Source of the DNA: JANNOG01 sp050329415
Lineage (GTDB): Bacteria; Actinomycetota; Actinomycetes; Actinomycetales; JBBAYJ01
Direction of reading: 5' to 3'
Assembly (NCBI GenBank): GCA_050329415.1
Contig: JBHJOS010000058.1
Span: 1-43,911, forward strand
Length of the DNA: 43,911 nucleotides
Positions 8,719 through 17,080 of this stretch are shown here, in pieces (within the stretch, counting starts at the first letter, position 1; every line of letters starts with the position of its first letter). The translations under genes were made by a program, and so were the position numbers. The notes below the pieces were generated by a model that was not told the DNA's origin, ran no database searches, and worked only from the letters and a program-made list of their open reading frames with translations.

Positions 8719-9912
8719 TCAGCGCTCCTCCTGGATAGGCATGACCACCTCGTGCAGGACGAGCAGGATCACCGCGGCCACCGGGACCGCGACGAGCGCG
8801 CCCAGCAGCCCCAGCAGCGACCCCCCGACGAGGGCCGCCACGACGACGACCGTGCCGGGCACGGCGAGCGACCGCGCGAAGATCCGCGGCGCGATCGCGT
8901 AGTTCTCGACCTGCTGGTACACGACGAACCAGATGACCAGGACGATCGTGTCGCCGAGGACGGTCCACCAGCCCGCGTCCGGCGGCGCCGACCCGAACGA
9001 CGAGACCAGGGTCACCAGCGCCACGAGGATCGCCCCCAGGGTGGCTCCCACCAGGGGGATGAGACCCAGCACCGCCACGGCGAAGGCGAGCGCGACGGCG
9101 TACTCCACCCCGAGGATCAGCATGACGATGAACGACAGGGCTCCGTTGAGGGACGCGATGGCCAGCTGGCCGATGACGTAGCCGCCGACCCGGCGCTGGG
9201 CCTCGGTCGCGATCGACTCGAACCGCTCCCGCCGCGACGCCGGGACCAGCCGGTACAGCCCGTGTGTCATGGGACGCAGCGAGACGAGGAAGTACAGCGT
9301 GAGGATGAGGACGGTGACGACGCTGAAGATCCCGGTCGCGACGGCCCGCCCGGCGCCCAGGACGCCGCCGAAGATCGCCTGCACCGTCTCGCCGCTCGTG
9401 AGCCGCTGTTCCAGCTCCGTGTTCACCCGCTCGAAGAGCCCGTACTGCCGGTCCAGCTCCTGGACCTGTTCCAGCTCCTCGACCCGGCGGACGTAGCGGG
9501 GCACCGACGCCCCGAACGACGTCGCCTGCTCGATGACCACCGGGACGATCGTCCACAGGAACGCGGTCGCGGCGACGACCAGGAGGGCGAACACCACGGC
9601 CACGGCAGCGCCCCGGTTGAGGCCCCACCGCTCCAGGCGCACCACCAGGGGGTCGAGGCCCAGGGCGAGGAAGAGCGCCGCGAAGACCAGCGTGACGACC
9701 TGCCCCGCCGACACCACCGCCTGGACGAGGAAGATGGCCGCGAAGACCCCGAGGGCACCGACGAAGCCGATCCGGAACGCATCCACCCGCAGGCCCGGGC
9801 GCCGAGCGGGAGCGTACCCCGACCCCGACCCCGACCCCGACCCGGGACCCGGTGGCTCGGGCCGATCGGGCAGTCCCGGCAGTGCCAGCTGGTCCTCTGC
9901 CGTCGCCGGCAC
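8719..9912 (-). CDS. AI-2E family (PerM-like) membrane protein
   Basis: 397-residue polytopic protein of the AI-2E transporter/PerM family; members have been linked to autoinducer export or Na+/H+ exchange, so the substrate here is open. After a Pro/Gly/Ser-rich N-terminus (about residues 15-35) come paired helices: FVGALGVFAAIFLVQAVVS, then VVTLVFAALFLALGLDPLV, the family's ALDPLV-like motif. An amphipathic middle region follows, and a C-terminal block with GSLLGLLGALVAVPVAAVI. Its ATG lies 9 nt downstream of the stop of the DivIVA-like gene, suggesting one operon. Confidence 0.92.
   Translation of the reverse strand: MPATAEDQLALPGLPDRPEPPGPGSGSGSGSGYAPARRPGLRVDAFRIGFVGALGVFAAIFLVQAVVSAGQVVTLVFAALFLALGLDPLVVRLERWGLNRGAAVAVVFALLVVAATAFLWTIVPVVIEQATSFGASVPRYVRRVEELEQVQELDRQYGLFERVNTELEQRLTSGETVQAIFGGVLGAGRAVATGIFSVVTVLILTLYFLVSLRPMTHGLYRLVPASRRERFESIATEAQRRVGGYVIGQLAIASLNGALSFIVMLILGVEYAVALAFAVAVLGLIPLVGATLGAILVALVTLVSSFGSAPPDAGWWTVLGDTIVLVIWFVVYQQVENYAIAPRIFARSLAVPGTVVVVAALVGGSLLGLLGALVAVPVAAVILLVLHEVVMPIQEER
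9817..9840. repeat. Hexanucleotide microsatellite inside the AI-2E gene
   Basis: Four copies of CCCCGA on the plus strand encode a (GS)n run at the N-terminus of the protein. Gain or loss of a 6-nt unit keeps the frame, so only linker length would vary. Confidence 0.85.
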
Positions 9913-9921
9913 CTCCGGCGC

Positions 9922-11298
9922 CTAGCGAGTGGCCTCGGACTCCGCGACGCGGGCGTCCGTCGCGTCCACCGTGACCGGGGCGGATCGCCGCCCCGGTCCC
10001 TGCGGAGGACGCCCGCCGTCCCGGGTGGGGCGTGCCCCGACCGCCGGTGCCGGCGCCACGTCGGCTTCGGCCGCCGCGACGGCCGCGGCGGCCGCGGGAG
10101 CCGCGGGAGCCCCGCCTGCCGCGGCCGGACCGGCGTCGGCCTCGCTCCCGGCACCGAGTCCGGGCAGCGCCGACGCACCCAGCAGCTGACGCAGCTGGTT
10201 GATGTGGGTCATGGCGCTCTCGCGCTGCTTCGTCAGCTCGTCGACCTCGCGCTGTGTCGTGGCCCGGACCCGCTCGGCCTCGGCGCGGGCCTCGGTGAGG
10301 ACCCGCTCGGCGTGCAGGCGGGCCTGGGCCAGGATCTCGTCGGCGTTGCGCCGTGCGTTGCCCAGCAGCGACTTCGCCTGCTCGTCGGCGTTGCGGCGGA
10401 TCGCCTCGGCGGTCTCCAGCGCCTTGGCCGCCCGGGCCTCCGCCGTGGCGGCGCGGCTCTCGGCCTCGCCGACCAGGGTCTGCGCCTGGCTCACCGCCCC
10501 CTCGTGGCGGGCCGCGATCTCGCGCTCGGCCTCCTCGCGACGGGAGGCCAACTCCATCTCGAGGTCCGACCGCTGCTTCTCGACGTCCTCGCGGGTGCGC
10601 TCGAGGAGGACCTCGGCGGCGGCGCGCATCTCGTCGGACTCCCGCTTGGCCGACGTCCGGGTCTCCTCGGCCTCCCGCTTGCCGAGCAGCCGCGCCTCGG
10701 TGGCCTCGCGCTCGGCGGTGGCCCGCAGCCGGGCCGCCGCGCGCTCGACGCCGGCGCGCTTCTCGGAGGCCTCCTGCTCGGCGGCCGACACCATGTTGGC
10801 GGCCGAGCGCTCGGCCGTCGCCACCATGTCCTCGATCTTGCGAGCGGTCTCGGCGTTGAGCTGCTCGGACTCGTTCTGGGCCCGCTCGCGGACCTCGTTC
10901 GACTCCCGCTGGGCGCTCGCCCGCATCTCGGCCACCGCGGCCTCCGACGCCGCCCGCAGCTCCGTGACCTCCAGACGGGCCTGGGCGCGGACCTCCTCGG
11001 CATCGGCCTGCGCGGAGGCCACCATCTCCGACGCCTGTTCCTCGGCGAGGCGGAGCAGCTGCTCGATCCGGGACCCGGCGCCGGCGTAGGTCGGCCGGTC
11101 GCTCTCGCGCAGCTGGCGGTGGGACTCCGCGAGCTCACCCGCGAGCTTCATCGACCGGGCGTCGAGGTCCTCCACCCGGGCCCGCGCGTCCTTCAGCGCC
11201 TTCTCGAGTTGCGAGATCCGGGCGTCCACCTCGCTCCGGTCGTAACCCCGCATCGCTACGTGGAACTGGCTGGGCCGGATGTCGCTGCTCACGGGCAC
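9922..11298 (-). CDS. DivIVA-like coiled-coil protein
   Basis: 458 residues. The N-terminus (FHVAMRGYDRSEVDARISQL, residues 12-31) is the DivIVA lipid-binding motif form found in Wag31 and in the Scy/FilP-type scaffold proteins. Residues about 30-370 are one long Ala/Glu/Arg-rich heptad coiled coil with many AEREA/EAE repeats. The C-terminus is a low-complexity Ala/Pro segment ending in a basic tail. It probably localises to curved membrane or poles and organises growth or the cytoskeleton. A GAAGGAG ribosome binding site precedes the GTG start. It is not the primary Wag31, which usually sits in the dcw cluster. Confidence 0.85.
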   Translation of the reverse strand: MPVSSDIRPSQFHVAMRGYDRSEVDARISQLEKALKDARARVEDLDARSMKLAGELAESHRQLRESDRPTYAGAGSRIEQLLRLAEEQASEMVASAQADAEEVRAQARLEVTELRAASEAAVAEMRASAQRESNEVRERAQNESEQLNAETARKIEDMVATAERSAANMVSAAEQEASEKRAGVERAAARLRATAEREATEARLLGKREAEETRTSAKRESDEMRAAAEVLLERTREDVEKQRSDLEMELASRREEAEREIAARHEGAVSQAQTLVGEAESRAATAEARAAKALETAEAIRRNADEQAKSLLGNARRNADEILAQARLHAERVLTEARAEAERVRATTQREVDELTKQRESAMTHINQLRQLLGASALPGLGAGSEADAGPAAAGGAPAAPAAAAAVAAAEADVAPAPAVGARPTRDGGRPPQGPGRRSAPVTVDATDARVAESEATR

Positions 11299-11362
11299 TC
11301 CTTCGACAGTGTTCCCGGACGGTGGTCGGTGGCGCCGGGTGCGGGGATGCGCAGCAGCCTAG

Positions 11363-11899
11363 TCATCCCGGGACGGATGGGAATCCCTCGGCCGAGGCGG
11401 GTGACCCCGCCCGCGGGTCGTCCGGGCGGTTCCGTGTCGGCCGCCCACCAGGGTCGGGCTCGACGAGCTCGACGAGCACGCCACCGGCGTCCTGGGGGTG
11501 GATGAACGTGATCCTCGAGCCGGCCGTCCCCGGCCGAGGTCCGTCGGTGAGCACCCGCACCCCCCGGCGATGAAGCTCGGAGACGGCGACGTCGACGTCG
11601 GCCACCGTGAGGGCGAGGTGGTGCAGGCCCGGGCCGCGCCGGTCGAGGAAGCGCCCCACCGGCGAGCCCTGCCACAGCGGCGCCACCAGCTGGACGCCCG
11701 TGGTGTCCGGTGGCGCCCCGGGCACCCGGAGGACGACCTCGACGACGCCCTGCTCCTCGTTGCTCTCCCGATGCTCGACCTCGAGTCCGAACAGGTCGCA
11801 CAGCAGGGCCGCCACCGCCTCGGGGTCGCGGACGGCGACGCCCACGTGGTCCACCCGGACGCTGCGCACCGCCGGAGACCTGTCGGCGCCGACTGTCAC
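11363..11899 (-). CDS. mce: Methylmalonyl-CoA epimerase
   Basis: Vicinal-oxygen-chelate enzyme that interconverts (2S)- and (2R)-methylmalonyl-CoA in propionate catabolism. The metal-binding pattern is present: VDHVGVAVRD (His20), GPGLHHLALTVADV (the family's LHH), and GVLVELVEP with the terminal Glu. The core ends near residue 150. The last 25-30 residues (Arg/Pro-rich) are an unusual tail. The start GTG at 11899 lies 6 nt after a TAAGCT box. It is divergent from the MeaB-like gene 60 nt away, consistent with a shared pathway. A generic glyoxalase is the alternative, less likely given the neighbour. Confidence 0.9.
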   Translation of the reverse strand: MTVGADRSPAVRSVRVDHVGVAVRDPEAVAALLCDLFGLEVEHRESNEEQGVVEVVLRVPGAPPDTTGVQLVAPLWQGSPVGRFLDRRGPGLHHLALTVADVDVAVSELHRRGVRVLTDGPRPGTAGSRITFIHPQDAGGVLVELVEPDPGGRPTRNRPDDPRAGSPASAEGFPSVPG

Positions 11900-11911
11900 A
11901 CGTCGAGCTTA
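11900..11911 (-). promoter_or_regulatory. Putative -10 box of a leaderless epimerase promoter
   Basis: Minus-strand TAAGCT (11906-11911) is followed by 6 nt and the GTG start. No Shine-Dalgarno site is present. Confidence 0.45.
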
Positions 11912-11945
11912 CGGCCCGGCTTCGTGCGCGGTCGCCGACCGGGGA

Positions 11946-11959
11946 TAGCCTCCGGCTCG
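11946..11959 (+). promoter_or_regulatory. Putative -10 box of a leaderless meaB promoter
   Basis: TAGCCT (11946-11951) is followed by 8 nt and the ATG at 11960. It faces away from the epimerase box 35 nt upstream, giving a compact divergent promoter pair. Confidence 0.45.
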
Positions 11960-12952
11960 ATGGATGCGGCCGAGCTGCTCGTCGCTGCCCGGACCGGCGA
12001 CCGCCGCGCCATCGGCCGGCTGCTCTCGCTGACCGAGCGAGCGGGGACGGACCCCGGCGGCGAGGCCGCCGCGGCCCTCGCCGCCGTTCTCGCAGGGACC
12101 CCGGGTCGGCCCGCCCGGGTCATCGGTCTCACCGGTCCGCCGGGGGCGGGGAAGTCGACCCTGGCCGGGGCGCTGCTGGTTGCCCTGCGGGAGCGGGGCG
12201 GGCGGGTGTGGGTGCTCGCGGTCGACCCGACGAGCCCCGTGACCGGCGGCGCGCTGCTCGGCGACCGGGTCCGGATGGCGGCCGCGGGTGACTCGGGTGT
12301 CGTCGTCCGGTCGCTCGCCGCCCGGGGCGCCGGCGGCGGGGTGGCGGCTGCGGTCCCCTGGGCCCTGCGGGTGGCCGCCGCCCTCGGCGCCGACGAGGTG
12401 ATCGTCGAGACGGTGGGCGCCGGGCAGGCCGACGTCGCCGTCGCCGGCATCGCCGACGTCACGGTCCTGGCGGTCCCGCCCGGGCTCGGCGACGAGGTGC
12501 AGGCCCTCAAGGCCGGCATCGCCGAGCTCGCCGATGTCGTCTGCGTCACGAAGGGCGACCGCCCGGACGCCGCCGCCGCCGCCGCGCAGTGGCGGGCCTC
12601 CCTCGGTGGCGTCGCCGGTGCGCCACCCGTCGTCGTGGTGACCGCGGTCGCCGGCGACGTCGCGGAGCTGCTCGCCGTGCTCGACACGACCTCCGCCGGG
12701 TCCCGCGTCCGACGGGCGGATCCCGCCCTCGCTCGCGCGCTGGCCGCGGCCCGGCGCGCCGCCACCCGCGGGCGCGTCACCGACGTCCTGGTCCACCTCG
12801 GGGAGGCGCTGCGGCTGGGTCACCGGCCCGGAGGCCCCGAGCCCGTGACGGCCGCCGACCTCGCGGCCGCAGGGGCGTCCGGCCGCGGCCTCGCCGCCCT
12901 GGTCGAGACGGTCGCCGCCCGCCTGGCGGCCGAGGACGAGACGGGCCTGTGA
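11960..12952 (+). CDS. meaB: MeaB/ArgK-type G-protein chaperone of methylmalonyl-CoA mutase
   Basis: GTPase that protects and reloads adenosylcobalamin-dependent methylmalonyl-CoA mutase. It has 330 residues. The P-loop GPPGAGKST is at 59-67, the family-specific DPTSPVTGGALLGDR at 89-103, VVRSLAARG near 115-123, and ETVGAGQAD at 150-158. The base-specifying NKxD motif is degenerate: TKGD at 197-200. Several strictly conserved family motifs are also relaxed (AGQAD for VGQSE), so this may be a divergent paralogue with altered nucleotide specificity. Context with the epimerase supports the pathway. Confidence 0.88.
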   Translation: MDAAELLVAARTGDRRAIGRLLSLTERAGTDPGGEAAAALAAVLAGTPGRPARVIGLTGPPGAGKSTLAGALLVALRERGGRVWVLAVDPTSPVTGGALLGDRVRMAAAGDSGVVVRSLAARGAGGGVAAAVPWALRVAAALGADEVIVETVGAGQADVAVAGIADVTVLAVPPGLGDEVQALKAGIAELADVVCVTKGDRPDAAAAAAQWRASLGGVAGAPPVVVVTAVAGDVAELLAVLDTTSAGSRVRRADPALARALAAARRAATRGRVTDVLVHLGEALRLGHRPGGPEPVTAADLAAAGASGRGLAALVETVAARLAAEDETGL

Positions 12953-12983
12953 CGATGACGATGACGACGGGGTCGCGACCGGC

Positions 12984-15314
12984 CTATCCGGCCTCGCCTC
13001 GGAGGTCGACCGCCCCCTCCTCCCGCAGCCCGTCGACGGCCAGCAGGACCAGCCGCGTCCTGGGTCCGCCGTCGGCCCCGAACTCCTCCGTCGTCACCGC
13101 CACGGTGTCCCCGGCGACGACGTGCCCGGTGACGCCCACCCATGGCACGAAGCCGTCGACGGTGGACGCGGAGTCCCCGGCCGTCCACCGGCCGGCCTCG
13201 GCGAGCGTCCCGTCGTTCCCGACCGCCACGGACACCAGCCCGGGCCCGGTGGGCGGGGCGGGCCGTGCGGTGCCGGGCTCGGCACCCGGGGTCCGGGTGG
13301 TCGGCTCGACCGGGCCCATGCCGTCGATGCCGAACAGCGCCACGGACCGCTCCGGCAGGTAGCTGAACTGGCGACTGTCCCACTCGACGGGCGAGGCGGA
13401 CTGCGGCCACACGAGGGAGTCCACGGCCGCCGGGGCCGCGAGGTCCGACAGGTCGTACGTCTCGGCCTTGGTCCCCAGCTGGACGCCCTCGAGGGTCGCC
13501 TCCTGGCCGATCCCGAGCAGGCGCTCACCCCCCACCGGGTGCAGGTACGCCGAGTACCCGGTCACCTTCAGCTCACCGGTCACCGCCGGAGCGGCGGGGT
13601 CGGACAGGTCGACCGTGTAGAGCGGGTCGGTCTGCCGGAAGGTCACGACGACGGCGAGGTCGCCGAACCAGCGGACGGCGCGGATCGACTCCCCGGGCCC
13701 GAGGCCGTCGACCCGACCCACCTGCCGGAGGCCGTCGCCCGTCTCGGCCAGGACATGAACGCTCGACTGCATCGCGGTCCCGGCCCCGTCGGGCGCGGGG
13801 TCCGTCGTCGTCGCCACCCGGAGGTGGCCGTCGCGGGCGCTCAGGGCCCACCGGCCCAGCAGCCACCCGGGGACCGCGCCCGAGCCGAGGTACGACGTGG
13901 TCCCGGCGTCGGAGACCGCGAAGCCGTGCAGCTCCGTCCGGGTCTCCCCGCCGCGGGGCGACCACCACCCGCCGGCGGTCGTCGCGACGTAGAGGCGGTC
14001 GGCCGAGGCGTAGACGTTCTCGCCGTCGGCGGTGACCGCGTCCGCGTCCACGACGAGGGCCTCGGGGCCGGCGCCCGGTGCCACGGCCGGGTCGAGGGTC
14101 AGCACGGTCACCGTGCCGATCCCGGCTCCCTCGGCCGGGTGCGACACCTGGTCGCACGCCACCACCGGGTCGCCCGGCTCGGAGTCGACGATGCGGCGGG
14201 GCAGCCACTGCTCGGCCGGGAGGCCCGCGACGACCTCACGGTTGTGGGCCGCGGCCCCGGCCTCGTCCAGCGGATCACCGCCGGGTCGCGGGACCGCCCC
14301 CGGGGTCAGCAGGGGGAGCACGGGGGTGCTGGCCAGCACCAGGCGGACCGTGGCGTCCTCGCCGGCCCCGGTCGCCCGGGCCGACAGGTACCCGCCCTCC
14401 ACCTCGTCGCGGGCCACGACCGCCGGGTTCCCGGGATCGGACACGTCCACCACGGTGACGGTCGTGGTCGGGGACCCGATGGGCGCCGGGTACGACGTGT
14501 CGGCGGCGGCGCTGCCGGCGGTCGTCGAGTCCCCGATCCCGGGTTCGATCGGCACCGGCAGCGGCACCCCCGGGACCACGCCCCCGGACCAGCCCTGTCC
14601 GAGGACGACCACCCGGTCGCCGGCGAGCAGCAGCTCGCTCACCGGGTCGACCGCGAGGGCGCCCCCGCCGGGCGGCGCGTCCGCGTCCCCGGGGGCCAGC
14701 GCGACCCGGCCCACCACCGTCGGCCCCGGGCCCGTGACCCGCACGACGATGAGTTCCCCGCCGCTGACGGTCAGCACGTGCTCGCCGTCCGTCTTGAGGC
14801 GGGCGGGCTCGTCGACCCCCGCCTCCTGCACGTTGGTCCCGGACTCCGAGGTGCCGACGGCGTCGAGCCCGGGGTCCGCCCCGGCGGCCTCGCCCGCCGC
14901 GTCGGCCTCGCCCACCGCCGCGGCCTCGCCCGGCGCCCCGTCCGGGGCGGCGGCGGCCCGCTCCGCCCCCGTCCCGGGCGCCTGCCGGCGCACCGGACCA
15001 CCCTCCGCCACGACCGACAGGTCGACCTGCGGGACACCGTCGAGTCCCCACGCTCCGACCCGCTCGCGGGCCTGCTCCGCGTACCAGTCGGTGAGGGACT
15101 CGCAGCTCTCGAAGGGGGTGAGCTCGGCGGCGGCCGCACGGGGCGTCCCGACGCCCACGGCCACCGCGCCGGCGGCGGCGAGCGCCGCCACGCCGGTCCC
15201 CGCGACGATCGCCGTGCGGCGCCGCCTCCGGCCGCGCCACCCCGGCTGCGGGCCACCGCCCGGGTTCGCGGCGGCCCGCGAGGAGGGGCGGGAACCGTCG
15301 GGGTCGCTGGTCAT
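12984..15314 (-). CDS. Exported beta-propeller domain protein
   Basis: 776 residues from the ATG at 15314, which has a GAGGAGG site just upstream. A basic run (GRRRRRT) followed by a hydrophobic helix at about 34-56 is a signal peptide or anchor, possibly twin-arginine like. Residue Cys71 follows. From about residue 150 to the end the protein matches the Beta_propel domain plan, with repeating blade motifs such as GTNVQEAGVDEP, LKTDGEHVLTVSGGELIVV, VVDVSDP, LYTVDLSDPAAP and YLPERSVALFGI. Members are secreted proteins of unknown role, some annotated as copper-amine-oxidase or protease-inhibitor-like. It is divergent from the membrane/lipoprotein-like gene at 15408. Confidence 0.85.
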   Translation of the reverse strand: MTSDPDGSRPSSRAAANPGGGPQPGWRGRRRRRTAIVAGTGVAALAAAGAVAVGVGTPRAAAAELTPFESCESLTDWYAEQARERVGAWGLDGVPQVDLSVVAEGGPVRRQAPGTGAERAAAAPDGAPGEAAAVGEADAAGEAAGADPGLDAVGTSESGTNVQEAGVDEPARLKTDGEHVLTVSGGELIVVRVTGPGPTVVGRVALAPGDADAPPGGGALAVDPVSELLLAGDRVVVLGQGWSGGVVPGVPLPVPIEPGIGDSTTAGSAAADTSYPAPIGSPTTTVTVVDVSDPGNPAVVARDEVEGGYLSARATGAGEDATVRLVLASTPVLPLLTPGAVPRPGGDPLDEAGAAAHNREVVAGLPAEQWLPRRIVDSEPGDPVVACDQVSHPAEGAGIGTVTVLTLDPAVAPGAGPEALVVDADAVTADGENVYASADRLYVATTAGGWWSPRGGETRTELHGFAVSDAGTTSYLGSGAVPGWLLGRWALSARDGHLRVATTTDPAPDGAGTAMQSSVHVLAETGDGLRQVGRVDGLGPGESIRAVRWFGDLAVVVTFRQTDPLYTVDLSDPAAPAVTGELKVTGYSAYLHPVGGERLLGIGQEATLEGVQLGTKAETYDLSDLAAPAAVDSLVWPQSASPVEWDSRQFSYLPERSVALFGIDGMGPVEPTTRTPGAEPGTARPAPPTGPGLVSVAVGNDGTLAEAGRWTAGDSASTVDGFVPWVGVTGHVVAGDTVAVTTEEFGADGGPRTRLVLLAVDGLREEGAVDLRGEAG

Positions 15315-15407
15315 GGCTCCTCCTCTGCTGCGGGCCGGTGTCCGTCCCGCGGGGTCCGGGTCGATGATCGGACGCGCGCGCCCCGGCCCCGGTTCCACGG
15401 TGTCGGG

Positions 15408-17033
15408 GTGAGGACTTCCTATCGTCGCCTCGTGCTGCCCAAGGCGTTCTTCACCGCGCTCGCGGCACTCGGGCTCGGGAGCGCGCTCGCCGGTGTCGCG
15501 CTCCTCACCGTCCTGGCGCCGGCGGACGAGGTCGGCGGCGAGGTGTCCGTGGACGGCCTGCTCGTCACCGACCCGGGTGTCGCGGCGCTGACCGGCGGAC
15601 CGCTGACGGTCGAGGCGCGCGGCCCGGGGCCGCTGTTCGTGGGCACCGCCCGACAGGTGGACGCCGAGGCATGGGTCGGCGACGCGCCCGCCGCGCGGGT
15701 CGCGGGGCTCACCACCGACGGCCGGCCGGACGTTCGGCCGCGCGCCGGGGCGGAGGCCGTGCCGCCGCCGCACGAGTCGGACGTCTGGATCGATCTGGCT
15801 GACGGCGACGGGTCGGTCACCTTCACCGTGGCGTCGCTGCCCCCGGACACCGCCCTCGTGGTCGTGGCGGACGCCGCGACTGTGCGCCTCGCCTGGCAGC
15901 GCGCCGTCGGGCACCCCGTCGCGTGGCCGCTGGTCCTCGGCGGGACGCTGCTCACCCTCTGGGGCGTCCCGGGCCTGGTCCGGCGCAACCGTCTCGACCG
16001 ACGGCGCCGGGCCCGGGGGCGGGTCGCAGCGGCGCGCAGCGCTCGTCCCGCCCCCGGGGACCGTGGCCTCGCCCGCTGCGTCACGGGGACGTGGGTGGTC
16101 GCCGGGACCCTCGCCCTCGCCGGCTGCGCCGCCGCCCCGCTCCCGGATCCCGACGCGGCGGCGGCCGGGTCGGCCGTGGCCGTCACCCCGACCCAGGCGG
16201 CCCGAGTGCTGGCGGACGTGGCCGCCGCCGTCGACGCCGGCGAGGGCGATCGTCGCCTCACGGGTCCGGCGCTCGCCTGGCACGCCGCCGTGGGCGCCCC
16301 CGGCCCGGCGTCCCGCTCGACGGCGGACCTGGCGGCCGCCGTCGGCGAGGCAGGCCCAAGGGTGCGAAGCTGGCCCCTGCTGGTCCCGCGGACGACGCGG
16401 TGGCCGCGGTCCTTCGCCGTCGAGGTGCCGGCCGCGGCGATGGTGGCGGTCCTCGTCTCGGCCGGCCCCCGGGAGCCGTACCGGTTGTGGGCGGCCCTGC
16501 CGCGGCTCGCCGAGCGCCCGCCGCCCCCGTGGCCGGCCGCGGCGGAGGGCGCCGTTCCCGTCGCCTCGGGCCCGCGGGCTCTGGCCGATGTCACGGCCGA
16601 CCTCCCGGTGCGCTTCGGCGACGTCCTCGCCCGCGGTGACGCCAGCGAGCACGCCCCGGAGTTCGCTGCGGACCCGGTGTCGGATGCCGTGCAGGCCAGG
16701 GTGGCCGCGCTCGTCGACACCCGGTCGGCCACCGCGGCGGTCGAGCACGTGCCGGAACCGGCACCCGGGGCGCCGGCGGTGCTCGCCCTCGTCGACGCCG
16801 ACGGCGGTGCACTGGTGGCGGCCGCCGTGACGACGACGGTGACGGTGACGGCGGCCCCGGGCGGCGACTCCGTTCGCCTGCCGGAGGACGTGGCGGCCGT
16901 CGCGGGGGCGCCGGCGGCGCGCCAGGTTCAGGTGGTCTCGACGGTCGCGCTCGTGTTCGCGGTGCCCGAGGAGCGTGGGAACATCGGACCGCTCGCCGCC
17001 GCTGACGGCATCACGTCGGTGACGGCGACCTGA
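15408..17033 (+). CDS. Two-part membrane protein with an internal lipobox-like segment
   Basis: 541 residues from GTG 15408. Part one (about 1-195) has a helix at 12-36, an extracytoplasmic domain of about 130 residues and a second helix at 171-191 followed by a stop-transfer RRNRLDRRRRARGR. Part two begins with another hydrophobic stretch ending LALAGC (Cys240), exactly like a lipoprotein signal, and continues as a soluble domain with FGDVLARGDAS and FAADPVSDAVQARVAAL. No ATG, GTG or TTG codon occurs in frame between the RRRR run and the hydrophobic stretch, so part two looks fused rather than separately translated. I do not recognise a family. The thioredoxin-TPR gene follows 47 nt later. 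Confidence 0.75.
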   Translation: MRTSYRRLVLPKAFFTALAALGLGSALAGVALLTVLAPADEVGGEVSVDGLLVTDPGVAALTGGPLTVEARGPGPLFVGTARQVDAEAWVGDAPAARVAGLTTDGRPDVRPRAGAEAVPPPHESDVWIDLADGDGSVTFTVASLPPDTALVVVADAATVRLAWQRAVGHPVAWPLVLGGTLLTLWGVPGLVRRNRLDRRRRARGRVAAARSARPAPGDRGLARCVTGTWVVAGTLALAGCAAAPLPDPDAAAAGSAVAVTPTQAARVLADVAAAVDAGEGDRRLTGPALAWHAAVGAPGPASRSTADLAAAVGEAGPRVRSWPLLVPRTTRWPRSFAVEVPAAAMVAVLVSAGPREPYRLWAALPRLAERPPPPWPAAAEGAVPVASGPRALADVTADLPVRFGDVLARGDASEHAPEFAADPVSDAVQARVAALVDTRSATAAVEHVPEPAPGAPAVLALVDADGGALVAAAVTTTVTVTAAPGGDSVRLPEDVAAVAGAPAARQVQVVSTVALVFAVPEERGNIGPLAAADGITSVTAT

Positions 17034-17080
17034 CGTCGTCACCCGGTCGCCGCGGACCTCGCTCCTCGAGGAAGGACACC

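Noticed and set aside
8752..11505. 917-codon open frame antisense to the AI-2E and DivIVA-like genes
   Set aside because: Spans two genes on the other strand, low-complexity translation, no conserved motif.
13122..15407. Upstream extension of the 541-residue protein frame
   Set aside because: Runs antisense to the beta-propeller gene; signal-like N-terminus fits the GTG at 15408.
15315..17042. Continuation of the beta-propeller frame upstream to 17042
   Set aside because: Antisense to the 15408-17033 gene and without family features; a good ribosome binding site marks ATG 15314 as the start.
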